From assembly GCF_000373105.1 (NCBI RefSeq), contig NZ_KB890416.1, forward strand, positions 108,933-172,932: a stretch of DNA of 64,000 nt. The letters run 5' to 3'. Both the position numbers and the translations under genes were made by a program. Numbering within the stretch: the stretch's first letter is position 1; the number at the start of each line of letters is the position of its first letter. Positions 41,706 to 50,800 of this stretch are shown in pieces. The notes beneath the pieces are model-generated. The model was not told the origin of the DNA and made no database searches. It was given only the letters and a program-made list of their open reading frames with translations. This DNA comes from Neolewinella persica DSM 23188. GTDB lineage: Bacteria > Bacteroidota > Bacteroidia > Chitinophagales > Saprospiraceae.

Positions 41706-42185
41706 ATGTCTTCTCCTTCTTCCAAAATGCCGGCGCTTTACGAACTCCTCTGGTGGGCTTTTACCCTTGTATTGACTGGCCTGATGTTGCTCCCGATCTA
41801 TACTCAGCTGCCAGATTTTCCTTATTTGGCAGCCAACGCGGTGTACATCGTTGTGGCCATTACCCTAACGCGTTACCTCTTTTTTCTTAACATCAGCTGG
41901 CTGCGGGATCACCTGCTGGTACAAGGCGCACTCAGCATTCTGTTGCTTCCACTGATCTTCGGTATGGTACAGTATTTCAATTCTTTTATCCGGTTTTTTG
42001 ATGATAACGGCCCCGATTTTTTAGTGCAAAACCTGCCAAAGGACACTGCCGGGATCATCAATGGTTATTTACAGGCAGAGTATCGTTTCTTTGCCGTTTG
42101 GGCGATCATCGCGGCGTTGATGATGCCACTTCGTCTGCTCTACAACGTCTGGATGCGGTACCGCGCGGGTGTGCGGACGTTGTAG
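41706..42185 (+). CDS. Hypothetical membrane protein
   Basis: 159 residues with four to five TM helices, Trp- and Tyr-rich, and a short loop (FFDDNGPDFLVQNLPKDTAG) near residues 95-115. No recognised family. It is divergent from the 41091 gene, with a mirror-image leaderless promoter. Confidence 0.7.
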   Translation: MSSPSSKMPALYELLWWAFTLVLTGLMLLPIYTQLPDFPYLAANAVYIVVAITLTRYLFFLNISWLRDHLLVQGALSILLLPLIFGMVQYFNSFIRFFDDNGPDFLVQNLPKDTAGIINGYLQAEYRFFAVWAIIAALMMPLRLLYNVWMRYRAGVRTL

Positions 42186-42210
42186 GTGCGCGCCCCGATA
42201 GCTTCTGGGC

Positions 42211-42442
42211 AAGTGCCAGGCGCAGTTATGAGCGTAAGGAGGGAGCCCTAGTTCTCTCCCATGTCTTGTGTCCTCCTGCCTAATGCGGTAGCCCTACCCG
42301 TTACCTACTACCCACTATCTTCTTTTTCCAGCTACCTTTACGTCACTTTGGGCGCGGCCGCAGGTGCCAAACGCAGTTGTATGAGCATAGGAGGGGAACA
42401 CCGTTACTTCTTTAGCCTTGTGTTCCTGCCATATGCGGCAGC
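42211..42442 (+). repeat. Degenerate ~80-bp tandem duplication upstream of trmD
   Basis: Copy 1 is about 42211-42292 and copy 2 about 42363-42442. Both contain GTGCCA, CGCAGTT, ATGAGC, TAGGAGGG-like sequence, CTTGTGT, CCTGCC and ATGCGG(T/C)AGC in the same order. Within copy 2, GGAGGGGAACAC pairs with GTGTTCCTGCC. The 42186-42483 spacer holds no gene. Confidence 0.6.
42350..42368 (+). repeat. Dispersed GC-rich 17-mer, copy 11
   Basis: Exact GGCGCGGCCGCAGGTGC, at the head of the second duplicate in the trmD upstream spacer. Confidence 0.8.
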
Positions 42443-42483
42443 TTACAAGACCATCAAACTACCAGACTACAAGACTAATTCCT

Positions 42484-43158
42484 TTGCATTTCGACATCAT
42501 CACCGTCCTGCCCGATCTACTGGCCTCCCCACTTTCCCACAGCATCATGCAGCGGGCTAAGGACAAGGACCTGTTGACGGTGGCCATCCATGACCTCCGG
42601 GAGTACGGATTGGGGAAATACCGCCAGGTAGACGATTACCAGTTTGGTGGAGGAGCCGGGATGGTCATGCGCTGTGAGCCAATGGCGGAGCTAATCGATA
42701 AATTGCTGGCGGAGCGTACTTACGATGAGATCATTTACCTTACTCCCGACGGAGAACGCTATACCCAAAAACGGGCCAATCGCCTCAGTATGGGTGAAAA
42801 CCTGCTGCTGATCTGCGGACACTATAAGGGCATTGATCAACGCATCAGGGACGAATACGTCACCCTGGAGATAAGTATCGGTGATTACGTGCTCTCTGGT
42901 GGCGAACTTGCCGCGGCGGTATTAGTGGACTCTATCGGCCGCCTTTTGCCCGGTGTCCTCAACGATGAAACCAGCGCGCTTACCGATAGCTTCCAGGACG
43001 ATCTGTTGGCGCCTCCGGTCTACACCCGCCCAGCGGAGTGGCGGGGCCGGCAGGTGCCCGAAATTCTGACCAGCGGGCATACGGGCAAAATCGAAAAGTG
43101 GCGCGAAGATCAGGCCTTACAACGTACTAAGGATCGCCGGCCAGACCTCCTCGAATAA
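42484..43158 (+). CDS. trmD: tRNA (guanine37-N1)-methyltransferase
   Basis: 224 residues, starting at TTG 42484 to give the family-typical [13 protein letters not shown]. The frame is open further upstream but there translates the repeat-derived TTRLIPL. SPOUT-fold motifs are [13 protein letters not shown], the AdoMet-knot [28 protein letters not shown] and [17 protein letters not shown]. It methylates G37 of tRNAs to prevent +1 frameshifts. It acts as a dimer in the cytoplasm. Confidence 0.95.
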   Translation: MHFDIITVLPDLLASPLSHSIMQRAKDKDLLTVAIHDLREYGLGKYRQVDDYQFGGGAGMVMRCEPMAELIDKLLAERTYDEIIYLTPDGERYTQKRANRLSMGENLLLICGHYKGIDQRIRDEYVTLEISIGDYVLSGGELAAAVLVDSIGRLLPGVLNDETSALTDSFQDDLLAPPVYTRPAEWRGRQVPEILTSGHTGKIEKWREDQALQRTKDRRPDLLE

Positions 43159-43161
43159 TCT

Positions 43162-43169
43162 TACCTTTG
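43162..43169 (+). promoter_or_regulatory. -7 box directly before the 44-bp array
   Basis: TACCTTTG, a full TAnnTTTG match, begins 4 nt after the trmD stop codon and points into the tandem array. No ORF follows before 43882. Confidence 0.5.
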
Positions 43170-43179
43170 TGAAAAATTA

Positions 43180-43745
43180 ACGATCCCGGAGGGATCCAAC
43201 CGTTTTAACCCCGGACGAAGTAAGATGCGAAGCATCGAGCGAAGTCCGGGGTGCCCGCAAGTGGTGAGATAGTAAGCATCGAGCGAAGTGCGGGCTACCC
43301 GCAAGCCGTGAGATAGTAAGCATCGAGCGAAGTGTGGGCTACCCGCAAGGCGTGAGATAGTAAGCATCGAGCGAAGTCCGGGCTACCCGTAAGGCGTGAG
43401 ATAGGAAGCATCGAGCGAAGTGTGGGCTACCCGCAAGGCGTGAGATAGTAAGCATCGAGCGAAGTGTGGGCTACCCGCAAGGCGTGAGATAGTAAGCATC
43501 GAGCGAAGTCCGGGCTACCCGTAAGGCGTGAGATAGGAAGCATCGAGCGAAGTGCGGGCTACCCGCAAGTGGTGAGATAGTAAGCATCGAGCGAAGTCCG
43601 GGGTGCCTGCAAGTGGTGAGATAGTAAGCATCGAGCGAAGTGTGGGCTACCCGCAAGTGGTGAGATAGGAAGCATCGAGCGAAGTGTGGGCTACCCGCAA
43701 GGCGTGAGATAGGAAGCATCGAGCGGAAGTCCGGGGTTACCCGGA
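43180..43745. repeat. 44-bp tandem repeat array, 12 units
   Basis: GCATCGAGCG recurs at 43232, 43276, 43320 and every 44 bp to 43716, twelve times with no drift. Each unit is of the form GGGCTACCCGCAAGGCGTG, AGATAGTAAGCATCGAGCG, AAGT. Units differ at a few linked positions (TACCC/TGCCC, GGCGTG/GTGGTG, AGTAAG/AGGAAG). The lead-in at 43180-43230 carries GATCCCGGAGGGATCC and TTTTAACCCCGGACGAAG, matching 25047-25080. The 44-bp period rotates the reading frame, so it is non-coding. The remaining 43746-43881 has no gene. Confidence 0.95.
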
Positions 43746-43881
43746 AGGAGTAGGGCGCGTAGCGATGAATGACTTCTGGAAACACCCTGAACGGTGGCAT
43801 AAATCACTGACACACCGGAGGGAAAGACGAGTGGAGCCTGGGGAGACCATCGCGGCCAAAGTCCGCATACAATCCTAATCT

Positions 43882-44964
43882 ATGTCCAACCACACCTACA
43901 TAGCTATAATGGCCGGCGGCGTCGGTTCCCGTTTTTGGCCAGCCAGTCGCGAAGACAAGCCAAAACAGTTTCTCGACATCATGGGGGACGGCCGCAGTCT
44001 ACTCCGGATGACCTTCGACCGATTCCTGAAGGTAACTACAGCCGATAAGATCTTCATTGTCACCAATGGTAAGTACAAGAAACAGGTGAAAGACCATATC
44101 CCTGAAATTGGAGACAATCAAATTCTCTGCGAACCCAGCAGGAATAATACGGCGCCATGTGTCGCTTACACCGCCTTCAAACTACAGCAACTCGACCCCG
44201 AGGCCAACATCGTCATCGCCCCTAGCGATGCATTAATCGTTAATGAAAGTCTCTTTGCCGACAATATCAAAAAGGCCTTGACTTTCACTGCCGGGAACGA
44301 TGCCCTGGTAACGCTTGGCATTGCGCCTGATCGGCCACATACGGGCTATGGTTACATTCAGTTTATTGGAGAACAGGGAGCGGAAGGCGTCTACCCCGTT
44401 AAACGTTTTACCGAAAAGCCCGATACGGAGACAGCTAAAAATTTTCTGAGAAACGGAGACTACCTGTGGAATGCCGGCATCTTCATTTGGCGGGCAAAAA
44501 CTGTCCTTGACGCCTACGAGCGGTACGCCCCCGAAATCTTTGCCATCCTTGCTCAGGGAGCAAGTTGCTACAATACCCCCGAGGAGCAGTCTTTCATTGA
44601 CGAGTTCTACCCACAGACGCCAAAAATATCCGTCGACTACGCCATCATGGAGAACGCCGAGAATATTTTCACCATCCCTGCCCAGTTTGGTTGGTCGGAC
44701 CTTGGTGCCTGGGGAGCTTTGTATCAGGAAAGTCCCAAGGATGGGGCCGGTAACGTTGTTACCGGAAGCCACACAATCATGGATGATGTGCACAATTCTT
44801 ACATCCGTGGGCCCGAAGGGAAACTCCTTGTCGTCGGAGGCGTGGATGATTTACTGATCATCGATGAAGGGGATGTACTGGTCGTCTTTCCACGTAGTCG
44901 GGAACAGGAAATGAAAGCATTACGTGCCCGTGCTGAAACGGATTACGGGGAAGAATTTGTGTAA
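43882..44964 (+). CDS. manC: Mannose-1-phosphate guanylyltransferase
   Basis: A 360-residue nucleotidyltransferase making GDP-mannose from mannose-1-phosphate and GTP, for surface polysaccharides. The N-terminal signature MAGGVGSRFWPASREDKPKQFL binds GTP. FTEKPD near residue 177, NAGIFIWRA near 195 and the C-terminal FGWSDLGAWGALY are family hallmarks. The fused phosphomannose isomerase domain of the long form is missing, as usual for the short Bacteroidota type. It has its own unit downstream of the repeat array. Confidence 0.93.
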   Translation: MSNHTYIAIMAGGVGSRFWPASREDKPKQFLDIMGDGRSLLRMTFDRFLKVTTADKIFIVTNGKYKKQVKDHIPEIGDNQILCEPSRNNTAPCVAYTAFKLQQLDPEANIVIAPSDALIVNESLFADNIKKALTFTAGNDALVTLGIAPDRPHTGYGYIQFIGEQGAEGVYPVKRFTEKPDTETAKNFLRNGDYLWNAGIFIWRAKTVLDAYERYAPEIFAILAQGASCYNTPEEQSFIDEFYPQTPKISVDYAIMENAENIFTIPAQFGWSDLGAWGALYQESPKDGAGNVVTGSHTIMDDVHNSYIRGPEGKLLVVGGVDDLLIIDEGDVLVVFPRSREQEMKALRARAETDYGEEFV

Positions 44965-45077
44965 AACCTGAACATAGGTTACCACATTTGTTTTATGGGT
45001 AAACCGGGGCCTGGAAAGCCTTTCGACTCAGAAATGAAAATAAAATTTCCTTCTGGACCCATTTTTTGACCAACCGA

Positions 45078-45108
45078 TTTGTTGTTGGCTCAATTATCGG
45101 TATGTTTA
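45078..45108 (+). promoter_or_regulatory. -33/-7 promoter of nhaD
   Basis: TTTG at 45078 and TATGTTTA at 45101-45108, 23 bp start to start, lie 74 nt before the ATG at 45182. No other structure is seen in the 44965-45181 spacer. Confidence 0.6.
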
Positions 45109-45181
45109 GCCCGCGTCGGAAGATCAACCTATCTGGTAGCTCTTTCTTTTTTGCCTTGCTCATCTACGAAGACCACTCATT

Positions 45182-46576
45182 ATGCTATCAGCTGTTATTG
45201 CTTGTTTTGTTATTGGATACGTCGTAATTGTATTCGAGCATCCACTCCGCCTGGATAAAACCGTACCTGCCCTTTTGATGGGGTCAATCTGTTGGGCCCT
45301 GCTCAGCCTTGGGTTTAATTCCGGAGCCCTGGATGTGGTTGATGGCCACGAGCACCTCTATAGCCTTGCCGATCATGGCGGAGACCACGCCATGACCCAC
45401 GCCGAAGCCGAAGAAGGTTTTATGGCTGCTTTACTACACCATCTGGGAAAGACTGCGGAGATCCTGATTTTTCTGATTGGTGCAATGACCATCGTTGAGA
45501 TTGTCGACCTCCACCGCGGTTTCGATATCCTTAAGGGGTGGGTTCGCACCCGCAACAAGAAAAAATTGCTCTGGATCGTCGGTGTTCTTGGCTTTATTCT
45601 CTCCGCCATTATCGACAACCTGACGGCTACCATCGTTCTGGTAACCTTACTGAGAAAGCTGGTCCCGGACCGGGAACAGCGCATTTGGTATATCGCACTT
45701 ATCGTTATTGCCGCTAATGCTGGTGGTGCCTGGTCTCCAATTGGCGACGTAACTACCACCATGCTCTGGATTGGAAAGCGTGTGAGCACCGGAGGTTTGA
45801 TGGAATACCTGATCTTACCTTCTATCGTTTGCTTTGCTGTTCCTTTCTTTATCGCTAGCTTCCTGAAACCATTTCAGGGAGAAATATTATCTGACGAGCC
45901 TCATGTGACAAAAGAAGAGTTGAAAAGTGAGCGTCTGTTGTCCAGCAAGACAATGCTTTTCCTTGGCCTGGGAATGATCGTATTTGTCCCTATTTTCAAA
46001 ACAATCACTCACCTCCCTCCATACATTGGTATGATGTTGAGTCTCGGAGTGGTATGGTTAGTTTCAGAATACATCCACCCGGAGGAGGACTTTACGGAAG
46101 AACGTAAAGAAACTTACTCCGCGCATAAAGCATTAAGCCGGATCGAGATGTCCTCTATCCTGTTTTTCCTTGGCATCCTCATGGCCGTTGCTTCGTTGGA
46201 GACAGTTGCCGTTGGCGAGGTTGGTGCGCTGCGTGCAGTAGCTGAAAGCCTGCAAAGTGTTATTCCGGACCAGAATGTAGTAGTTTTCATTCTCGGGTTC
46301 CTCTCGGCAATTATTGATAACGTTCCCCTGGTAGCTGCCTCTATGGGTATGTATGATCTGAATCAGTACGCCATGGATGATACACTATGGCATTTCATCG
46401 CCTACTCTGCCGGAACGGGTGGCTCAATGCTCATCATCGGTTCTGCTGCTGGCGTAGCTGCTATGGGTATGGAACGGATCGACTTCATTTGGTACTTCAA
46501 GAAAATTGCCTGGCTCGCCTTTATCGGTTTTGCTGCAGGTGCGGCCGTATTCATTGCGATTGAAACCATATTTTAG
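45182..46576 (+). CDS. nhaD: Na+/H+ antiporter NhaD
   Basis: A 464-residue, ~11-helix inner-membrane protein of the NhaD/ArsB superfamily. Two inverted halves each carry an IIDN motif: FILSAIIDNLTATIVLV near 145 and LGFLSAIIDNVPLVAAS near 380, where the Asp residues bind sodium. A His-rich loop (DGHEHLYSLADHGGDHAMTH, about 60-80) could sense pH or metal. It extrudes sodium in exchange for protons, which suits a marine lifestyle. The next gene starts on the base after its stop codon. Confidence 0.92.
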   Translation: MLSAVIACFVIGYVVIVFEHPLRLDKTVPALLMGSICWALLSLGFNSGALDVVDGHEHLYSLADHGGDHAMTHAEAEEGFMAALLHHLGKTAEILIFLIGAMTIVEIVDLHRGFDILKGWVRTRNKKKLLWIVGVLGFILSAIIDNLTATIVLVTLLRKLVPDREQRIWYIALIVIAANAGGAWSPIGDVTTTMLWIGKRVSTGGLMEYLILPSIVCFAVPFFIASFLKPFQGEILSDEPHVTKEELKSERLLSSKTMLFLGLGMIVFVPIFKTITHLPPYIGMMLSLGVVWLVSEYIHPEEDFTEERKETYSAHKALSRIEMSSILFFLGILMAVASLETVAVGEVGALRAVAESLQSVIPDQNVVVFILGFLSAIIDNVPLVAASMGMYDLNQYAMDDTLWHFIAYSAGTGGSMLIIGSAAGVAAMGMERIDFIWYFKKIAWLAFIGFAAGAAVFIAIETIF

Positions 46577-46951
46577 ATGACAAAACTCCAGCATACCACA
46601 CTACTCGTGTTGGTGCTTTTACTTTGCCATTGCGGCGAACGCGAAGATGTACGTCTGTTAGGCAAGTGGCAGGCTACTCAGGTGCTTCAACGGGGAGATA
46701 GTCTTTTGCTCGATCCTGCGGAGGTTGGTTTTTCCTTCTTGCCCAACAATCGCTACGCTTACCGTTCCACGCTACGTTACCAGGAGGCAGGTACCTGGCG
46801 TTACGATAATGGTTTTTTGTTTGCACAGGACACCACACGTGCTGCAGCTACTGAACGTATTGTGGCAGTTGAAAAACTCACCTCGGATAGTTTGGTCCTT
46901 CGTATGCGCGCAGACACCACCGAACAAGTAATGATTCTATTGAAGCAATAA
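46577..46951 (+). CDS. Small lipocalin-like lipoprotein
   Basis: 124 residues, beginning immediately after the nhaD stop codon (TAGATG), so translation is probably coupled. The lipobox LLCHC places the lipid on Cys19. The mature part starts with LLGKWQATQV and is all-beta (GFSFLPNNRYAYRSTLRYQEAGTWRY). This is the pattern of small lipocalin-like Bacteroidota lipoproteins. Function unknown. Confidence 0.75.
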   Translation: MTKLQHTTLLVLVLLLCHCGEREDVRLLGKWQATQVLQRGDSLLLDPAEVGFSFLPNNRYAYRSTLRYQEAGTWRYDNGFLFAQDTTRAAATERIVAVEKLTSDSLVLRMRADTTEQVMILLKQ

Positions 46952-47017
46952 CACTTGTAATGCTTTTTCAGGTAAACCAGGATTGGTAACGACTCAAAAC
47001 TTAAGGACTGTATTCAG

Positions 47018-47050
47018 GCAGGCTAAACACTACGTCAGTGTTTAGCCTGC
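47018..47050 (+). terminator. Hairpin ending the nhaD transcript
   Basis: GCAGGCTAAACACT and AGTGTTTAGCCTGC form a 14-bp perfect stem with a 5-nt loop. No T-tract follows. Confidence 0.7.
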
Positions 47051-47059
47051 TATCCGTAG

Positions 47060-47508
47060 TAGTGAACTTGAAAAAAGTATTGATTTTTCAAGAGCAAATG
47101 TTAAAAAAGGCCCGCTAGGTAGAAAAAAATGAAAAAAGCAGGATTTTTTTCGTGGCCTTCACTATCCTTTTGGTTAAATAGTGTTCACATTTTATGTCGT
47201 ATTAGGCTGATGGTGAGGCTTTTGTGATTTATTTTAGGGTTTATTTATTCACAATAAGGCTAATGTGTCTTTCGTACGGGGTGATAAACACCCGATAATT
47301 GTATTGTCAAACGAAAGCAAATACCGGCGAACGCGTCGGAATTTGGAAATACACAGAGATTCGCCGAAGGTAGTAAGTCGGCCCGGACAAATGGAACGGC
47401 CGACTTACTACCCTAAGTTTTCTCCCCCTCGTTTTGACCACTAACACAGAGATTATGGGCCTTCGGCTCGCCTTTTTCGCAATATTTTCATGAGATTACG
47501 ATTTGTCA
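47060..47508 (+). ncRNA. Possible structured RNA in the 880-bp gap
   Basis: No ORF. A 15-bp perfect hairpin (GGTAGTAAGTCGGCC at 47369-47383 with its complement at 47398-47412) is flanked by two direct repeats: ACACAGAGATT at 47351 and 47444, and TTGTCAAACG at 47304 and 47503. TTCGCCGAAGG and CCTTCGGCTCG near 47360 and 47460 can also pair. The stretch ends at a textbook terminator (47509-47556). This organisation suits a small RNA or long structured leader, but no family is recognised. Confidence 0.4.
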
Positions 47509-47556
47509 AACGGGTCATATCCAGCCAAAGCAGCTGGATGTGACCCGTTCTTTTTT
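47509..47556 (+). terminator. Intrinsic terminator without an upstream ORF
   Basis: A 17-bp stem (AACGGGTCATATCCAGC with its complement, one G-U pair) and a 7-nt loop are followed by CTTTTTT. The nearest upstream gene ended 560 bp earlier behind another hairpin, so a separate RNA probably ends here. The 47557-47833 remainder shows no strong promoter. Confidence 0.85.
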
Positions 47557-47833
47557 AAAGAAGAACGAACATTGGGAGGTATTTAAGATTTGTCTAGTAT
47601 GAGGACTAATGGTTACCTTGTCGAAGAATTTGCTTTAGGGCAAGCCGAAAAAAGAGCTAAGAGACTATTTACGTATTGAGCTTTATTACCAGTGGATCGG
47701 GTCTTCCCGATCAGGAACCGGTAATATTCATGTTTTATGTTTGGCAGCAAGCGTCAAACCGATTTAAGACGTGTTGTATCCCAAAAGGCAACACTACACA
47801 TCCCAATTTAGCTTCTTTAATCATAATTCCATT

Positions 47834-50800
47834 ATGCCGACACATCTACACTTACTTTGGCCTCGACGAGGGGTCATTATTCTCGCCCTTTCTTTAATGG
47901 CGAGCGCTGTTTTTGCTCAACTTAACGTAAACGTTACCGGAACGAACATCCCTTGTTTCGGGTTGTCTAACGGAACGGCAACCGCTGAGGTGACCAACGG
48001 AACCCCCCCATTTTCCTATATGTGGAGTAATGGAGGCACAACCTCCACCATCAGTAACCTGAATGCCGGAACTTTCTCGACAACCGTTACGGATGCCAAT
48101 GGGGCTACGGGCCAGGGGAGCGTTACGATTACGCAACCAACCCGTGTAACGGCAACCATCACCGACCCCGATCAATGTGTTGGTCCTTACACCATTGCTG
48201 CAGAGCCTCAGGGTGGAGTGGTCCCTTATACCTATAACTGGTCTACCGGAGCCGATACCCGTGGTATCAGCGTGCCGGCGGGTGATTACTGTGTAACGGT
48301 AGTAGATGCTAATCTTTGCGGATACGTTGCCTGTACCTCCATCTCGGATGATCCGCCAACCGTCAGCCTCGTGGAGGTAGATGCTCAGTGTAATGGATCC
48401 GATGATGGTGCAATTACGGCAACACCATCTGGGGGCATTGCACCTTACACCTACATTTGGTCGAACGGACAAGCAGGACAAACCATCACTGGCCTTGCTC
48501 CCGGCCCTTACCGCGTTACTCTCACAGACAGCCGGGGATGCACGGCAACGGCAACTACCCTTATTGAAGAACCAACCGCCCTTACCGGTAGCATCTTTGG
48601 TGATGCTACCGTCTGTCCGGGTGTAGTAGATGCTTTTATCCGTATTGCTCCCAGTGGCGGTACACCTCCTTACTCCTATAACTGGGAACCCGGAAATTTC
48701 ACGGGCCAGGGAGTCGGCCCTCTTGGCCCCGGTACTTACTCGCTTACCGTTACTGACGCTAATGAGTGTACCCTGGTTGATACCTACGTTATTACTGAAT
48801 CTGAAGAGGTAGAAGTACAAATTACGGGAGACAGGCTGCTTTGTGGCGTAAATACCACCGGCACCCTTTCCGCCAGTCCGTTAAACGGACCGGTAAGCCA
48901 GTATACTTACGAGTGGAGTACTGGCGCAACAACCCCTTCCATTAGCGGAGTTGGGGCAGGCACCTACACCGTCACCGCTACTGACGTAAACGGTTGTACG
49001 GGTACAGCTACAGCTACAGTTAGAGTTATTGACCTGAGCGTTTCGCTTAGCAGTACCCCAACTACTTGTTCTGATGAAAACGACGGTACCGCAACGGCAA
49101 CTGCTTCTGGTGGAGATCAACCTTACGCTTACCAGTGGTCAAACGGCGGAACTACCGCAACGATCACTGACCTTCTGCCAGGAGTCTATGGCGTTACGGT
49201 AACGGAAGCCAACGGTTGTAAGGCCACCGGATCTGTTCAGGTCGGCATGCCTGCACCACTACGGATTACGGCTACCCCTACGAACGTTACTTGTAACGGG
49301 TTTAATGACGGTGCTATTCAGGTCGTCGTGACCGGTGGTACGCCACCTTATACCTTTTTGTGGAGTGATGGAGCAATGACCGAAGACCGGACCGGACTTA
49401 TCGCTGGAACTTACGGCGTAACCGTAACAGATGTGAACAGCTGTACGGTTAATACCTCCGTTACCATTTCTGAGCCAACCGCACTTGACCTTCAGGGTGA
49501 TGTGACCAACGTGGCCTGTAATGGTGATGCCTCAGGAAGTATTGTCGTTACCGCTTCTGGCGGCACCCCAAATTATACTTACGTCTGGGACGACGGCTCT
49601 GCAGGCCCTGTCCGGAATAACCTGGCGGCTGGCAATTATACCGTTACCGCAACCGATGCCCGTGGCTGCAGTTTGGTCGCTTCCTACACGGTGACCCAAC
49701 CAACTGCCATCGTCCTTAGTGGCGTTACGACGGATGTTGATTGTTTTGGTGATAGCGATGGCGCTATTGACCTTACCGTTATGGGAGGTTCGCCTGCTTA
49801 CATCTATCGTTGGAGTAACGGTGCCAGAACCGAAGACATCAGTGGCCTTGTTGCCGGAAGCTACCGGGTGACCGTTACCGATGGTAATGAGTGTACCGAA
49901 ACAGCCACCTTTACCATAACTGAGCCTACTGATATTACCCTCTCCGCAACGCCGACCAACGTCAATTGTGGAGGAGGTGATGATGGAGCGATTTCCGTAA
50001 CTACCAGCGGAGGTACCCAACCTTACACCTTCCTGTGGAGTAACGGTGCTACAACTGAAGACCTGAGTGGCCTTACTGCAGGAACTTACTCACTTACTGT
50101 AACCGACGCCAACGGATGTACCAAATCAGTTTCCGTTACCATTAGCGAGCCACGCGCACTTAACGGATTTGCCCAAATTACCCCGGTTGCCTGTCAGGGA
50201 GAGGCAACCGGTGCCATTAACCTTACGGCTGAATTTGGTACACCAGCTTATACCTTCCTATGGAGTAATGGTGAAACCACTGAGGACATTATGAACCTCG
50301 CCGCAGGTAACTACACCGTGACGATCACGGACGCCAACGGATGTACCCTCGTTCAGACTTATACCGTAAGCACGGTGAACCCGATCTTCATCGAAGGGAC
50401 TGTGGATCCAGTTAATTGTAACGGTGAAAGCAGCGGAGGTGTTAACCTTACCGTCTCTGGCGGTTCCGGCACCTATGCTTTCATGTGGAGCAACGGTACT
50501 AATAATGAAGACCTGACCAATGTTCCCGCCGGTACCTACACCGTCTCAGTGACGGATGCTAATGAATGTACGGGAATGGCCACCTTCGAAGTGACCGAAC
50601 CGGCTGCGATTACCCTGGCCATTACTAATCCCGATATAGTTTGTGGTGGTACCAACTCAGGTTCCATTACGGTTTTCCCCGCAGGAGGAACGGCCCCTTA
50701 CACCTATCTGTGGAGCAATGGCGCTACCGGAAACGTAATTAACAATATTCCCGCCGACACCTACACCGTCACCGTCACCGATGCCAATGGATGTACGGAT

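Noticed and set aside
43180..43745. CRISPR array
   Set aside because: Units follow one another every 44 bp with no unique spacers, and no cas genes are nearby; it is a plain tandem array.
43161..43800. Two minus-strand open frames over the 44-bp array with repeating SRLAGSPHFARC-type peptides
   Set aside because: The 44-bp period shifts the reading frame every unit; the frames are open only because the unit lacks stops. There is no start context or homologous fold.
46540..46560. GCAGGTGCGGCCG in nhaD as another GC-rich element
   Set aside because: Only the two half-words are present, in the wrong order; the residues are ordinary for a membrane helix.
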